NCBI GenBank assembly: GCA_039588915.1
Contig: JBDGYV010000008.1
Span: 1-49,153, forward strand
Direction of reading: 5' to 3'
From: CAMYLR01 sp039588915
Lineage (GTDB): Bacteria; Gemmatimonadota; Gemmatimonadetes; JACCXV01; JAHWKZ01
Length of the DNA stretch: 49,153 nucleotides
A model generated the notes under the pieces. The model worked only from the letters and a program-made list of their open reading frames with translations, was not told where the DNA came from and made no database searches. The position numbers were made by a program, and so were the translations under genes. Positions within the stretch are counted from its first letter, which is position 1; each line of letters starts with the position of its first letter. Below are positions 9,088 to 17,071 of the stretch, in pieces.

Positions 9088-10449
9088 ATGAAGGACCAGG
9101 CGGAGCACACCAGAGAGCTTGTTGCGCGGGTGCGCGAGGCGCTTGCGCAGGGCGTCGAAGACGGCGATCTGCAAGCCATGATTACCGAGCTCCACCCGGC
9201 CGACCTGGCGGAGATAATCGACGGGTTGGATGGGGACGAGCGGGTGTCGCTCTTCTTGCGCATCCCGACGTCGATGCGCGCGGAAACATTGACCGAGGTG
9301 GACGAGGAATCGTGGCCACAGCTTCTGGAAGCGGTTGGCGCTTCCGGCGTGAGCGCGTTGTTCGAGGAACTCGAGCGGGACGATGCAGCCGATATCCTGG
9401 CCGAGCTCCCGCCGAAGGACGCCGACCAAATCCTCGAGCGCATCGAGCCCGAGGAATCGCGCGAGATCGCCGCGCTTATGGAGTACGACGAGGAAACGGC
9501 CGGCGGTGTGATGACGACCGACCTCTGCAGCGTGCCAGCGCATTTCACCGCCGACGAGGCGATCGTCTCGGTCCGGCGACAGGGGCGCGAGATGCGCGAC
9601 TTCTTCACCGTCTACGTGGTCGACCAACGAAGCAAATTGGTCGGTCGGCTAGCCTTGCAGGATTTGATCTTGGCCGACGGTGCCAATCCGGTCGAGACGA
9701 TCATGGAGCCCGACGTCGTGCGCGTGCTACCGGTCGTCGACCAGGAAGAAGTGGCCCGATTGATTGCCAAGTACAACCTGGTCTCTATTCCGGTCGTGGA
9801 CGAGTCCGATCGCCTACTCGGACGGATCACGGTGGACGACGTGATCGATATTATGGAGGCCGAGGTAACCGAGGACATCTTTCGCCTGTCTGGTGTCGCC
9901 GAGCAGGAGGAGTCGTACGCCACACCCATGGAGATCATACGGTCCAGAACTCCGTGGCTGCTGGTTACACTCTGTACGTCGGGTTTGGGCGCGTTGGTTG
10001 TCGCGCACTTCGAGAGCACCATTCAGCAGATGGCCTTCATCGTGGTTTTCATGCCGGTGGTGGCCGCCATGGCCGGCAACTCGGCAGTGCAGGCAACGGC
10101 GGTAGCGGTCAGGCGACTCGCGCTCGCAAGCCATACGGCGAGACCCTTGCGATCGATCTTGCGGGAACTGATCGCCGGGCTCGTGATCGGGTTTTTGATC
10201 GCTTTGATTATCGGTCTCGTAGCGGGTGTCTGGCGAAATGATGTCACGGTCGGGGTCGTCATCGGGGGATCGATGTGGGGCGCCATCTCGCTCGGCGTGC
10301 TGTGGGGAGCAGCGTTTCCGATCCTGCTCGACAAGCTTGGCCTGGATCCAGCCGTCTCGTCGTCGGTGTTTCTGTCCACCATGACCGATATAGTCTCGTT
10401 CCTGCTGATTCTGGGCTCGGCGTCGTTCTTCCTCACGCAACTGCTGTAG
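9088..10449 (+). CDS. mgtE: Magnesium transporter MgtE
   Basis: MgtE is a Mg2+ channel of the inner membrane gated by intracellular Mg2+ through its cytoplasmic domains. The 453 residues show the helical MgtE N-domain (ELHPADLAEIIDGL, then repeats such as DDAADILAELPPKDADQIL), a CBS pair from about 130 to 260, and five TM helices in the last 170 residues (from TPWLLVTLCTSGLGALVV). The TM part includes the pore-region sequence MPVVAAMAGNSAVQ. It lies directly behind two CNNM genes, so uptake and export of Mg2+ may be encoded together. Confidence 0.95.
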   Translation: MKDQAEHTRELVARVREALAQGVEDGDLQAMITELHPADLAEIIDGLDGDERVSLFLRIPTSMRAETLTEVDEESWPQLLEAVGASGVSALFEELERDDAADILAELPPKDADQILERIEPEESREIAALMEYDEETAGGVMTTDLCSVPAHFTADEAIVSVRRQGREMRDFFTVYVVDQRSKLVGRLALQDLILADGANPVETIMEPDVVRVLPVVDQEEVARLIAKYNLVSIPVVDESDRLLGRITVDDVIDIMEAEVTEDIFRLSGVAEQEESYATPMEIIRSRTPWLLVTLCTSGLGALVVAHFESTIQQMAFIVVFMPVVAAMAGNSAVQATAVAVRRLALASHTARPLRSILRELIAGLVIGFLIALIIGLVAGVWRNDVTVGVVIGGSMWGAISLGVLWGAAFPILLDKLGLDPAVSSSVFLSTMTDIVSFLLILGSASFFLTQLL

Positions 10450-10461
10450 CCAACTGCTGAT

Positions 10462-11199
10462 ATGTCGCTCGTGCGCACCGAGGCCTTTGTGCTGAAGGCG
10501 ATCCGGTTCGGTGACACGAGCGTGATCTACCGGCTGTTCACCCGCGAGCAAGGTGTGGTGCCGGTCATGGCGCGGGGCGTGCGACGACCAAAGAGCCGAT
10601 TTGGCGGAGTCGTCGAACCGTTTCGCCGTCTTGAGGTCACGTACTACTCGCGGGACAACCGCGATATCCAAACGCTGTCGGGCGCCGAGTTGGTAACGAC
10701 CTATCCAGCGATCACCGAGTCGTTAGAACGGATGGAAGCTGGCGGCCGATGGTTTCGGTTGCTGCGTGCCGTGTTGCCCGATCGCGCACCGGCGGTGACG
10801 ATGTTTGATCTCGTTCCCGTGGCGTTGGAACGGTTGTGCCGCACGCCGGTCGCAAGGACGTCGCGGTGGGAGACCTTTCATCGAGCGGCGGCGGTCGCCC
10901 ACTTGGGTGTCAGTCCAGAGCTAACGATGTGCGTGGCATGCGGCCGTCCCGTCGATGGCTCGGAGACACCATCGTTTTCGATCGTCGATGGTGGCGTCGT
11001 CTGTTCGCGATGCCGGCGTGAGCGTACAGGGTGTCGGTCACTGTCACCAGCAGAGTACGCGCTCCTGAACCTCTACCATCACCCGGACTACGAGCTTCTA
11101 GAGCAATTGGACGAGAACGCCAACGGCGACGCCAAGGTGCGCGAGCTGGTGCGCGAATTCGTTCGTTACCACGCTGACCTGAGGCCTGGAGCCGCGTGA
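10462..11199 (+). CDS. recO: DNA repair protein RecO
   Basis: RecO anneals DNA strands and, with RecR/RecF, loads RecA onto SSB-coated DNA. The N-terminal OB fold reads SLVRTEAFVLKAIRFGDTS..., and MARGVRRPKSRFGG is family-typical. A four-cysteine zinc site is complete, with CxxC pairs at residues 157/160 and 181/184. Length (245) is normal. The gene begins 12 nt after mgtE and its TGA overlaps the selB GTG by 4 nt. Confidence 0.95.
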   Translation: MSLVRTEAFVLKAIRFGDTSVIYRLFTREQGVVPVMARGVRRPKSRFGGVVEPFRRLEVTYYSRDNRDIQTLSGAELVTTYPAITESLERMEAGGRWFRLLRAVLPDRAPAVTMFDLVPVALERLCRTPVARTSRWETFHRAAAVAHLGVSPELTMCVACGRPVDGSETPSFSIVDGGVVCSRCRRERTGCRSLSPAEYALLNLYHHPDYELLEQLDENANGDAKVRELVREFVRYHADLRPGAA

Positions 11200-13127
11200 G
11201 TTCCGCAGCCACCACCGAGCCCCACTCGGTGATTATCGGGACGGCCGGGCACATCGACCACGGCAAGACGGCGTTGGTCGAGGCGTTGACCGGTGTGGCT
11301 ACCGATCGTTTACCGGAAGAGAAGCGGCGCGGGATCTCGATCGATCTGGGTTTCGCGCCGCTCGATCTCGGTGTAGACGCGCCAGCGGCCAGTTTCGTAG
11401 ATGTGCCAGGCCACGAAGCGTTCATAAAGAACATGGTGGCCGGTGCGACCGGCATCAACGCTGCGCTGTTGGTCGTGGCTGCAGATGAAGGCGTCATGCC
11501 GCAAACCAGAGAGCATGTCGTGGTGCTGGAGGCGCTCGGGATCGAGCGCGCGGTGGTGGCGATCACGAAAGCGGATCTGGTTGATGTCGAGTGGTCCGAG
11601 TTTGTGGCCGAAACTACGGTCGAGATGTTTGCCGGTACCCGACTCGAGGGATCGGAGACGGTGATCGTCTCCGCACGCACTGGAGAAGGCATCGACCAGT
11701 TGCGTGCGGCATTGGCACGGGTAGCGATGGACGCTTCGAGCGTTCATACGGATAGACCCACCCGATTGCCCGTTGATCGGTCGTTTCCTGTCGTTGGGGT
11801 GGGAACCGTAGCGACCGGGACGCTCTGGGCCGGCACAATCGCCCGTGGCGCCACGCTGAGCGTGCTGCCGGATGGCGGCTTGGTTCGCGTCCGGTCGATC
11901 GAGGTGCACGGGTCGCCCGTTGAGCGTGCGCGCTCCGGTCAACGCACGGCGCTGGCGCTCACAGGAACCGGAGCACAGGCAGTTCGTCGCGGCATGGTAC
12001 TCGTCGAGCCGGATGCGGGATGGCGTCCGATCCGTCGCACGGATGTACGACTCTGGCTGGTGGCGTCGGCGCCGCGTGCGATTGAGTCTGGTGATCGACT
12101 GCGGTTCCACCACGGGACAGCGGAAGTGATGGGTCGCGTGCGCTGGTACTCGGGTCGCGACGTCAAGCCGGGAGAAAAGGGATATGGGCGAGTCCGGTTC
12201 GAGAAGCCGATCGTGATCGCGTCCGGTGATCGTCTCGTCGTAAGAGCCTACAGCCCGGTCGTGTCGATCGGAGGGGCGGAGATCGTGTTGCGCGCCCCGC
12301 CTCGAGTGCGAGCTCGCGAGCGCGCCGAGCACGCCACGCGACTGGCTGAGATCGTTTGCGCGAAGCCACCTGAGCGCGTCGCGCGGATTCTGGAGACGGC
12401 CGGTGGGCGGGGGGTCATCGATACGAGTTTGGTGCTCGATACCGGGCTCGGTATAGACCAACTCCAGACGGCGTTGGCGGCCATCCCTGACAGCGTCGAA
12501 CGTCACGGTGAGCGTTGGTTCGCTCGGAGTGCGGTTGACGCCGCGGCCGAGCAGTTGATCGAAGCCGTGGGTTCGTATCACCGACACCAACCCCTTCAGC
12601 CGGGGATCGGTCTGGAGGCGGCCCGACAGGCGGTTGATGGCGCCGATCCGGCGTTGGTCGAAGCGGTGATCGGTGCGCTCGTGGACGGTGGCCAACTCGA
12701 ACGCCGAGGGACGGTGGTCGCGATTGCCGGCCATGCCGTCGAGCTGCAGGGAGAGGAAGAGCGACTGGTCGGCTCGATCCGAGACGTCTATCGAGAGGCG
12801 GGTCTCGAGGCCCCCGACACGATTCGGCTTGCGAAGCGGCTCGGTGTTGACGAGCAGCGGCTGAGGGAACTCCAGCATTACCTTGAGCGGCATGGCGAGC
12901 TCGTCAAGCTGGCCAGCGACTGGTACATCGATGTCTCGGCGCTCGAACGGGCGCGGGTCGCACTCGTTGAGCGGCTTCAGGCGGACGGCACGGTGGATAC
13001 TGGAACCTGCAAGGCGATCTTGGGAGTCAGTCGGAAATTTTTGATCCCTGTGCTCGAGTATTTCGATCGGAGTGGCGTGACGCGACGCGACGGCAACAAA
13101 CGAGTGCTGGCCAAGCCCGCAGCATGA
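11196..13127 (+). CDS. selB: Selenocysteine-specific elongation factor SelB
   Basis: SelB delivers Sec-tRNA(Sec) to UGA codons marked by a SECIS hairpin. G1 is GHIDHGKT (residues 18-25), G3 is DVPGH and G4 is TKAD. EF-Tu-like domains II and III follow, then a C-terminal array of winged-helix domains that bind SECIS RNA, ending in the typical GVSRKFLIPVLEYFD. Length (643) is standard. The start is GTG 11196, overlapping the recO stop. No selA, selD, tRNA-Sec or obvious in-frame UGA gene is in this window, so its selenoproteins lie elsewhere. Confidence 0.95.
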   Translation: MSSAATTEPHSVIIGTAGHIDHGKTALVEALTGVATDRLPEEKRRGISIDLGFAPLDLGVDAPAASFVDVPGHEAFIKNMVAGATGINAALLVVAADEGVMPQTREHVVVLEALGIERAVVAITKADLVDVEWSEFVAETTVEMFAGTRLEGSETVIVSARTGEGIDQLRAALARVAMDASSVHTDRPTRLPVDRSFPVVGVGTVATGTLWAGTIARGATLSVLPDGGLVRVRSIEVHGSPVERARSGQRTALALTGTGAQAVRRGMVLVEPDAGWRPIRRTDVRLWLVASAPRAIESGDRLRFHHGTAEVMGRVRWYSGRDVKPGEKGYGRVRFEKPIVIASGDRLVVRAYSPVVSIGGAEIVLRAPPRVRARERAEHATRLAEIVCAKPPERVARILETAGGRGVIDTSLVLDTGLGIDQLQTALAAIPDSVERHGERWFARSAVDAAAEQLIEAVGSYHRHQPLQPGIGLEAARQAVDGADPALVEAVIGALVDGGQLERRGTVVAIAGHAVELQGEEERLVGSIRDVYREAGLEAPDTIRLAKRLGVDEQRLRELQHYLERHGELVKLASDWYIDVSALERARVALVERLQADGTVDTGTCKAILGVSRKFLIPVLEYFDRSGVTRRDGNKRVLAKPAA

Positions 13128-13699
13128 GTCTGTCGGTCGCTCGGTGTGGCGTCCTGCTGGCGTTGGTAATCGCTGGTGCGTGCGCCAGCTCACCGGAACG
13201 CAGGGCGCCGGCAACCAGCGGCGACAAGAGTGACGACGCCGAGTTCGGCGCGGCTCGAGATGCGGCCCAGCGTGAGCGCGAGTTCGATACGCAGGCGGAG
13301 GCGATCGCGGCCGGTGTCTATGAGCCGTTCGTCCATCCCGACTCGGTGATCGGGGCGCCGGCACCGCCGGCGACAGCGGAGCTGACCACCCCGCGGGTGG
13401 CGGGCGACCCGAGCACCGAAGAGCTCATCGGAACCCTGGAGCCGCCACCGACGTATAATCCACCCGTTGAGAGCGGTCAGTGGACCCTTCAGATGGGGGC
13501 ATTCAATAGCGAGACTGGAACCCTTGTACGGATTCGACAACTCGAGGAGGAGTTTCCCGAACTGGTGCGGTGGTTCGTCGACGGCGACGTGTACCGTGTC
13601 TACCTGGGGCGGTTCGTCGATCGCGCGACAGCCGAGCGCTGGCGGACTCACGTCGCCCAACGTGGGTACCCTGACGCCTGGATCACTCGCGCGCCATAG
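13124..13699 (+). CDS. SPOR-domain lipoprotein
   Basis: A 191-residue envelope protein. The N-terminus is a lipoprotein signal (LLALVIAGAC, lipobox IAGAC). A low-complexity Pro/Ala/Asp linker follows, then a C-terminal SPOR domain from about residue 123 (WTLQMGAFNSETGT to GYPDAWITRAP). SPOR domains bind denuded glycan strands of septal peptidoglycan, so a role at division sites or in wall remodelling is likely. It starts in an ATGA overlap with selB, and the next gene begins inside its 3' end, so translation is probably coupled. Confidence 0.88.
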   Translation: MSLSVARCGVLLALVIAGACASSPERRAPATSGDKSDDAEFGAARDAAQREREFDTQAEAIAAGVYEPFVHPDSVIGAPAPPATAELTTPRVAGDPSTEELIGTLEPPPTYNPPVESGQWTLQMGAFNSETGTLVRIRQLEEEFPELVRWFVDGDVYRVYLGRFVDRATAERWRTHVAQRGYPDAWITRAP

Positions 13700-14111
13700 G
13701 CTGGCTATCCTGATCGGGTTGGCGGTCGTTCTGGCGATCGCCCTGCCAGGCTCGCTGACCGCACAGACCGGGGTCCGCGACGAGGAGTTCTACCTCGAGC
13801 AGAACTTCCCCAACCCGTTCACGCCCGGCGTCAGCCCGACGATCTTCACCTATCGATTGGACGCCGAGACGCACGCGCGACTCGTGATCTACAATCTCCT
13901 AGCTCAAGAGGTCGTGGTGCTCGTCGATCAGCGTCAAGGGCTCGGTCTCCACCGGGTGGCTTGGGATGGCAACAGCAATGACGGGGAACCGGTGCCGGCG
14001 GGCGTGTATTGGTACAAGCTCGAGGCCAACGGGAAGACGGCGCTAAAACGCCTCCGCGTCCGTCAGCCGGTAGAATCGAGGGGTGAAGCCGACCCGACAG
14101 CTGTCGGCTGA
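13662..14111 (+). CDS. Small secreted protein with FlgD/T9SS-type Ig-like domain
   Basis: A 149-residue protein consisting of a signal peptide (basic SLARHR, then hydrophobic LAILIGLAVVLAIALPG, cleavage near SLTAQ) and a single FlgD-Ig-like module. The hallmarks are present in order: QNFPNPFTPG, ARLVIYNLLAQEV, HRVAWDGNSNDGEPVPAGVYWYKL, LKRLRV. In other bacteria this module is mostly a C-terminal domain of large secreted proteins (T9SS sorting, FlgD); here it stands alone. GTG 13662 gives a proper signal peptide and overlaps the SPOR gene by 38 nt; TTG 13719 would cut the signal. A palindrome, CCGACAGCTGTCGG (14094-14107), lies over its last codons. Confidence 0.78.
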   Translation: MGTLTPGSLARHRLAILIGLAVVLAIALPGSLTAQTGVRDEEFYLEQNFPNPFTPGVSPTIFTYRLDAETHARLVIYNLLAQEVVVLVDQRQGLGLHRVAWDGNSNDGEPVPAGVYWYKLEANGKTALKRLRVRQPVESRGEADPTAVG

Positions 14112-14118
14112 GCGCCGA

Positions 14119-14409
14119 TCAAGGGACCTGATAGATCAGTCGGCCGCAGTTTTCGCACGTCGTCGGCGTGTCCCCGATCTCGGCCAGCTTGGCGGTGGGA
14201 TAGCGAACGAAGCACCCGTAGCAGACCCCGTTGTGCACGGGCACGAGTGGCCGATCGTACTTAGTCGCGATCGTCTCGAACCGGCGCAACACCGCGGGGT
14301 CGATTTCCGCCTTTAAGTTTTCGATTTCGGCATCGATTGTGGTCGCGTCATCGGTCTCGAATCCAAGTGCCTCGTACGAGTTGTCACCGATATCGCGTTG
14401 AAGCTGCAT
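14119..14409 (-). CDS. Short C4 zinc-ribbon protein (DUF164/CT398-like)
   Basis: Resembles the C-terminal half of the C4-type zinc-ribbon family (DUF164). A short helical stretch leads to the knuckles CYGC (63/66) and CENC (85/88) around the motif HNGVCYGCFVRYPTAKL. Family members are usually around 240 residues with a long coiled coil; this one has 96 from ATG 14409. Family-like sequence (LETSIERLIALQDLM) continues upstream in frame to a CTG at 14451, which sits 6 nt after a perfect AGGAGG (14458-14463), so the real start is probably that CTG. Function unknown; it may bind nucleic acid. It follows the PtsN-like gene. Confidence 0.8.
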   Translation of the reverse strand: MQLQRDIGDNSYEALGFETDDATTIDAEIENLKAEIDPAVLRRFETIATKYDRPLVPVHNGVCYGCFVRYPTAKLAEIGDTPTTCENCGRLIYQVP

Positions 14410-14463
14410 TAGATCCTGTAACGCGATCAGCCGTTCGATGCTCGTTTCCAGGCTGACCCTCCT

Positions 14464-14916
14464 CTAAACCTCGGCGTCTTCCAGAACGGCCAGGAACTCA
14501 TCCGTCGAGCTGATCTCATTGAGTTGCGCGATGTTCTGCTCGTTCTTGCAGAACTGGGCGATCTTCCCGAGTACCGGGAGGTACTGGTTGGAGATCTCGA
14601 CTGGCGGCGCGACAATGAGAAACAAGTGGTTGACGGGCAGGTCGTCGATCGCATTGAAATCGAGGCCGGCTGGCTTGCGACCGTAAGCAACTCGGAGGCG
14701 GTTGACGACGAGTGAGCGACAATGGGGAATGGCGACATGTTTCCCTATCCCGGTCGAACCAAGGTTCTCGCGCTTCTTGAGCAGCTTGACGAGCAACTGT
14801 TGGGCGTCCTGATCAAGGCCAAACAACTCGACCATCTCTTCCAGGACAGCTTTTTTGGTGGTGGCAGCGAGGTCGAGGTTGACCTCGGTGTCGTTGAAGA
14901 ACTCGAACAACTTCAT
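14464..14916 (-). CDS. PTS EIIA-type (PtsN-like) protein
   Basis: A 150-residue EIIA domain of the fructose/nitrogen class. The phosphorylatable histidine is His65 in GKHVAIPH. The N-terminus MKLFEFFNDTEVNLDL matches the family when ATG 14916 is used; a TTG at 14934 adds six residues. No PTS permease, HPr or EI gene is nearby, so a regulatory (PTS-Ntr-like) role is more likely than sugar uptake, but that is inference. The downstream zinc-ribbon gene has its Shine-Dalgarno immediately after this stop codon, so the pair should be co-translated. Confidence 0.88.
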   Translation of the reverse strand: MKLFEFFNDTEVNLDLAATTKKAVLEEMVELFGLDQDAQQLLVKLLKKRENLGSTGIGKHVAIPHCRSLVVNRLRVAYGRKPAGLDFNAIDDLPVNHLFLIVAPPVEISNQYLPVLGKIAQFCKNEQNIAQLNEISSTDEFLAVLEDAEV

Positions 14917-14964
14917 GACCAGGCGTTTCTCCAAGTCGTAGCCGCACAGGGGTGATGCCGCAAG

Positions 14965-16224
14965 TTAGAAATCACGTCGCAACCTGACAATAAACCGGGG
15001 GTCGCTATTCGGCAGATCCAGGTCGGTGACCCGCTGGGCGACGAAAAAGCCTAAGTACGAGAACAAGTTGATGCCAGAGACCCCGATGCCGACATCCGCG
15101 TGCCAGTTCTCGTAATCGCCGACCGCGCCCGCATCGGCGAACCCGACCAGGTGCCATGATAGGAATATGAGCGCAATGCGGCGATTGACAGGCAGGGGAA
15201 ACCGAACCTCGGTGGACGCCTGGAGCCCTTCTGTGCCGACAAAGGCGGCAGTCGGAAAACCGCGCAGCGATCCCGGACCCCCGAGGCGCACCAGCCGCTG
15301 GGGTGGGACGCCGCGGTCGGTGAGCGCGCCCAGCCACAGCACCCGCCAGTCCCACCACGTGTCGCGCCCAAATCGGGTGTAGCGTCTGACATCGACCGCG
15401 CCGCGCACGAAGTCGATGTCGCCTCCAATGAATCCGCCGCCTCGCTCCCACTCACTACCCACGAACCAGCCCGGCGCCGGGAGCAGCGGGCTTTGTACAT
15501 CTCGCCCGTCAAACCGAAATGACAGCGTCAGGCTGTGAAGCTTGCCATCCGCAACGCGCGGGTTAGCGCGGAAATCATCGTCATCGAAGAGCGCGAACGG
15601 AGAGCGATTCCTCTCGCTGTGCTGCGAAGCATTGAGGAACGTCGCGCGCCCCCCATACCGGCCGCTGGGGGTCTCGGCGTCGACCGAGACCGTGTACCCC
15701 TTTTCTCGCCACCAATCGAGCAGATCGTTCCCGGCAAAGAACGTGTCCAGATCGTTCTCACGCTTGGGCACCCGCCAATCGTCGAATGTCGCCTGGCGCT
15801 GAAAGTGCTCGTAACGAACGACGACCGCGCCGGGAACGGGCAATCGCTGCTCGGCCACACCATTCCAGTACGTTCGCTGATGGGTTGTCGCGATCCCGAT
15901 TCTGCCGCCAAGGTTGGGGGTGGTCTGCGGATCGGTCGCTTCGAGTGTGAGCCCCCACGCCGGCACGAGGCCGGACACTCGGTTGTAGCGCAGAATCGAA
16001 AAGCCGTACAGACCGTCGAGCGAAGGCAGCCAGCGGGGTGGGTGGTCGGCGGTCTCGATCTCGGCCAAGATCGGCAGGTTCGGCCGAGGGGGCGGCGCGA
16101 CGTCGGCCGGGATCGAGTCGGTCGGTACCGGCTCAGCGGGTCGATGCTCTTGGCCTAGCGCGGTCGCGGGGATCACCCAAGCCGCCACGAGCCACGCAGC
16201 CACGTTGACGCGGTTCAACGTCAT
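14965..16224 (-). CDS. Outer-membrane beta-barrel, BamA/TpsB C-terminal-like
   Basis: A 419-residue protein with signal peptide (VAAWLVAAWVIPATALGQ) and a barrel resembling the bacterial surface antigen domain. The GGPGSLRGFP signature (BamA/TpsB L6-like loop) is clear, and the C-terminus RFIVRLRRDF ends in Phe, as outer-membrane barrels do. No POTRA repeats are visible, so it is not BamA itself; it may be a stand-alone barrel related to patatin- or metallophosphatase-linked barrels. ATG 16224 gives the signal peptide; the frame is open for another 101 codons upstream, but that part lies antisense within the PPTase gene. The PPTase gene ends 16 nt upstream of it. Confidence 0.85.
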   Translation of the reverse strand: MTLNRVNVAAWLVAAWVIPATALGQEHRPAEPVPTDSIPADVAPPPRPNLPILAEIETADHPPRWLPSLDGLYGFSILRYNRVSGLVPAWGLTLEATDPQTTPNLGGRIGIATTHQRTYWNGVAEQRLPVPGAVVVRYEHFQRQATFDDWRVPKRENDLDTFFAGNDLLDWWREKGYTVSVDAETPSGRYGGRATFLNASQHSERNRSPFALFDDDDFRANPRVADGKLHSLTLSFRFDGRDVQSPLLPAPGWFVGSEWERGGGFIGGDIDFVRGAVDVRRYTRFGRDTWWDWRVLWLGALTDRGVPPQRLVRLGGPGSLRGFPTAAFVGTEGLQASTEVRFPLPVNRRIALIFLSWHLVGFADAGAVGDYENWHADVGIGVSGINLFSYLGFFVAQRVTDLDLPNSDPRFIVRLRRDF

Positions 16225-16240
16225 CGCTGAGACCGGATGA

Positions 16241-17071
16241 TCACCAGGTAGGCGCGACCCAATCGAAAAGGCGTGGGGTGGCACGGCCTTCGATCGCCAG
16301 CGCGCCGGCGAACCCCGCCCCGACGTTGAGGTCGACCAGCGACCAACGGGTCGTCTCGTTGGGGCGACCGGGAACCGACAGGATCGAGATCGATCGATCT
16401 GGCTGCGACACGACCGAGAAACGAGAAAGCGCCGCCGGTAAGCCCGCCGCGAGCTCGTGATCGCTGGCCTTGAGGTACGCTTCCTTCCGTGTCCAGCACG
16501 CGAAAAAGGCGGCCGGCCGAACCGCACTCGGGACCTCTCTCAGCGCTGCGACTTCGCGGTTTGCAAAGAACCGCTCGGCGATGCGCTCGTAAGGGAAACC
16601 GCGCCTCAACTGCTCGATATCGACCCCCACCGAGCGCCCACGTGCCACCGCGACCAGAGCCACGTGACCCGAGTGCGCGAGATTGAAGTCGATCGAGTCG
16701 TCTTCGCGAGAGTGGAGAAATGGGCGACCGGACGGGTGCAGACCCAATCGCACCGTGGCTGGTGACTGGCCGACATAGCCGGCGAGGATCGCACGCAGCG
16801 CAGCCCGCGCGGAGACGAAGCGGTGTCGACGATCCGACACTCGGTAACGGGCTGCACGCCGGCGCTCGTCGACCGACAGCACGTCGTAGGCCCGTGCCAA
16901 CGACGACGGTGACAGATCGAGCTCGATCCGCCACACGTGAACTTCGTCGTCGACGAGACTGAGTTGTCGTGGTGGTGGATCCCAGGCCAGCGCGAGGCTC
17001 CGGCGCTTCGGTGGTACGTGATGACAGCGGACGATAGACTTGAACCTAATGATGCAAGACTCGTTGCGCAC
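16241..17071 (-). CDS. 4'-phosphopantetheinyl transferase, Sfp type
   Basis: Transfers 4'-phosphopantetheine from CoA to carrier-protein serines. Diagnostic motifs are intact: FVSARAALRAIL, FNLAHSGHVALVAV, VGVDIE with Asp151 and Glu153 for Mg2+, and CWTRKEAYLKA with Lys196, Glu197 and Lys201. Its size (276 residues from GTG 17071) fits the Sfp class, which usually serves PKS/NRPS or lysine pathways, but no such genes are in the window. The start is problematic: the only ATG/GTG/TTG before the conserved domain is GTG 17071, which lies 23 nt inside the divergent larB gene and has no Shine-Dalgarno. Confidence 0.88.
   Translation of the reverse strand: MRNESCIIRFKSIVRCHHVPPKRRSLALAWDPPPRQLSLVDDEVHVWRIELDLSPSSLARAYDVLSVDERRRAARYRVSDRRHRFVSARAALRAILAGYVGQSPATVRLGLHPSGRPFLHSREDDSIDFNLAHSGHVALVAVARGRSVGVDIEQLRRGFPYERIAERFFANREVAALREVPSAVRPAAFFACWTRKEAYLKASDHELAAGLPAALSRFSVVSQPDRSISILSVPGRPNETTRWSLVDLNVGAGFAGALAIEGRATPRLFDWVAPTW

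Noticed and set aside
8389..9627. Long minus-strand frame opposite the second CNNM gene and mgtE
   Set aside because: It spans two clear plus-strand genes and lacks a ribosome binding site or domain.
11310..13364. Very long open frame on the minus strand opposite selB
   Set aside because: Its translation is low-complexity and Arg/His-rich with no domain; it is the antisense shadow typical of high-GC genes. SelB on the plus strand has full family motifs.
14087..14109. Palindrome at the end of the FlgD-like gene as an intrinsic terminator
   Set aside because: The nested repeats are strong, but no T-tract follows on either strand; noted only as a palindrome.
16225..16527. N-terminal 101-codon extension of the outer-membrane barrel
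   Set aside because: It lies within the PPTase coding region and is Arg/Ser-rich; ATG 16224 directly begins a normal signal peptide.
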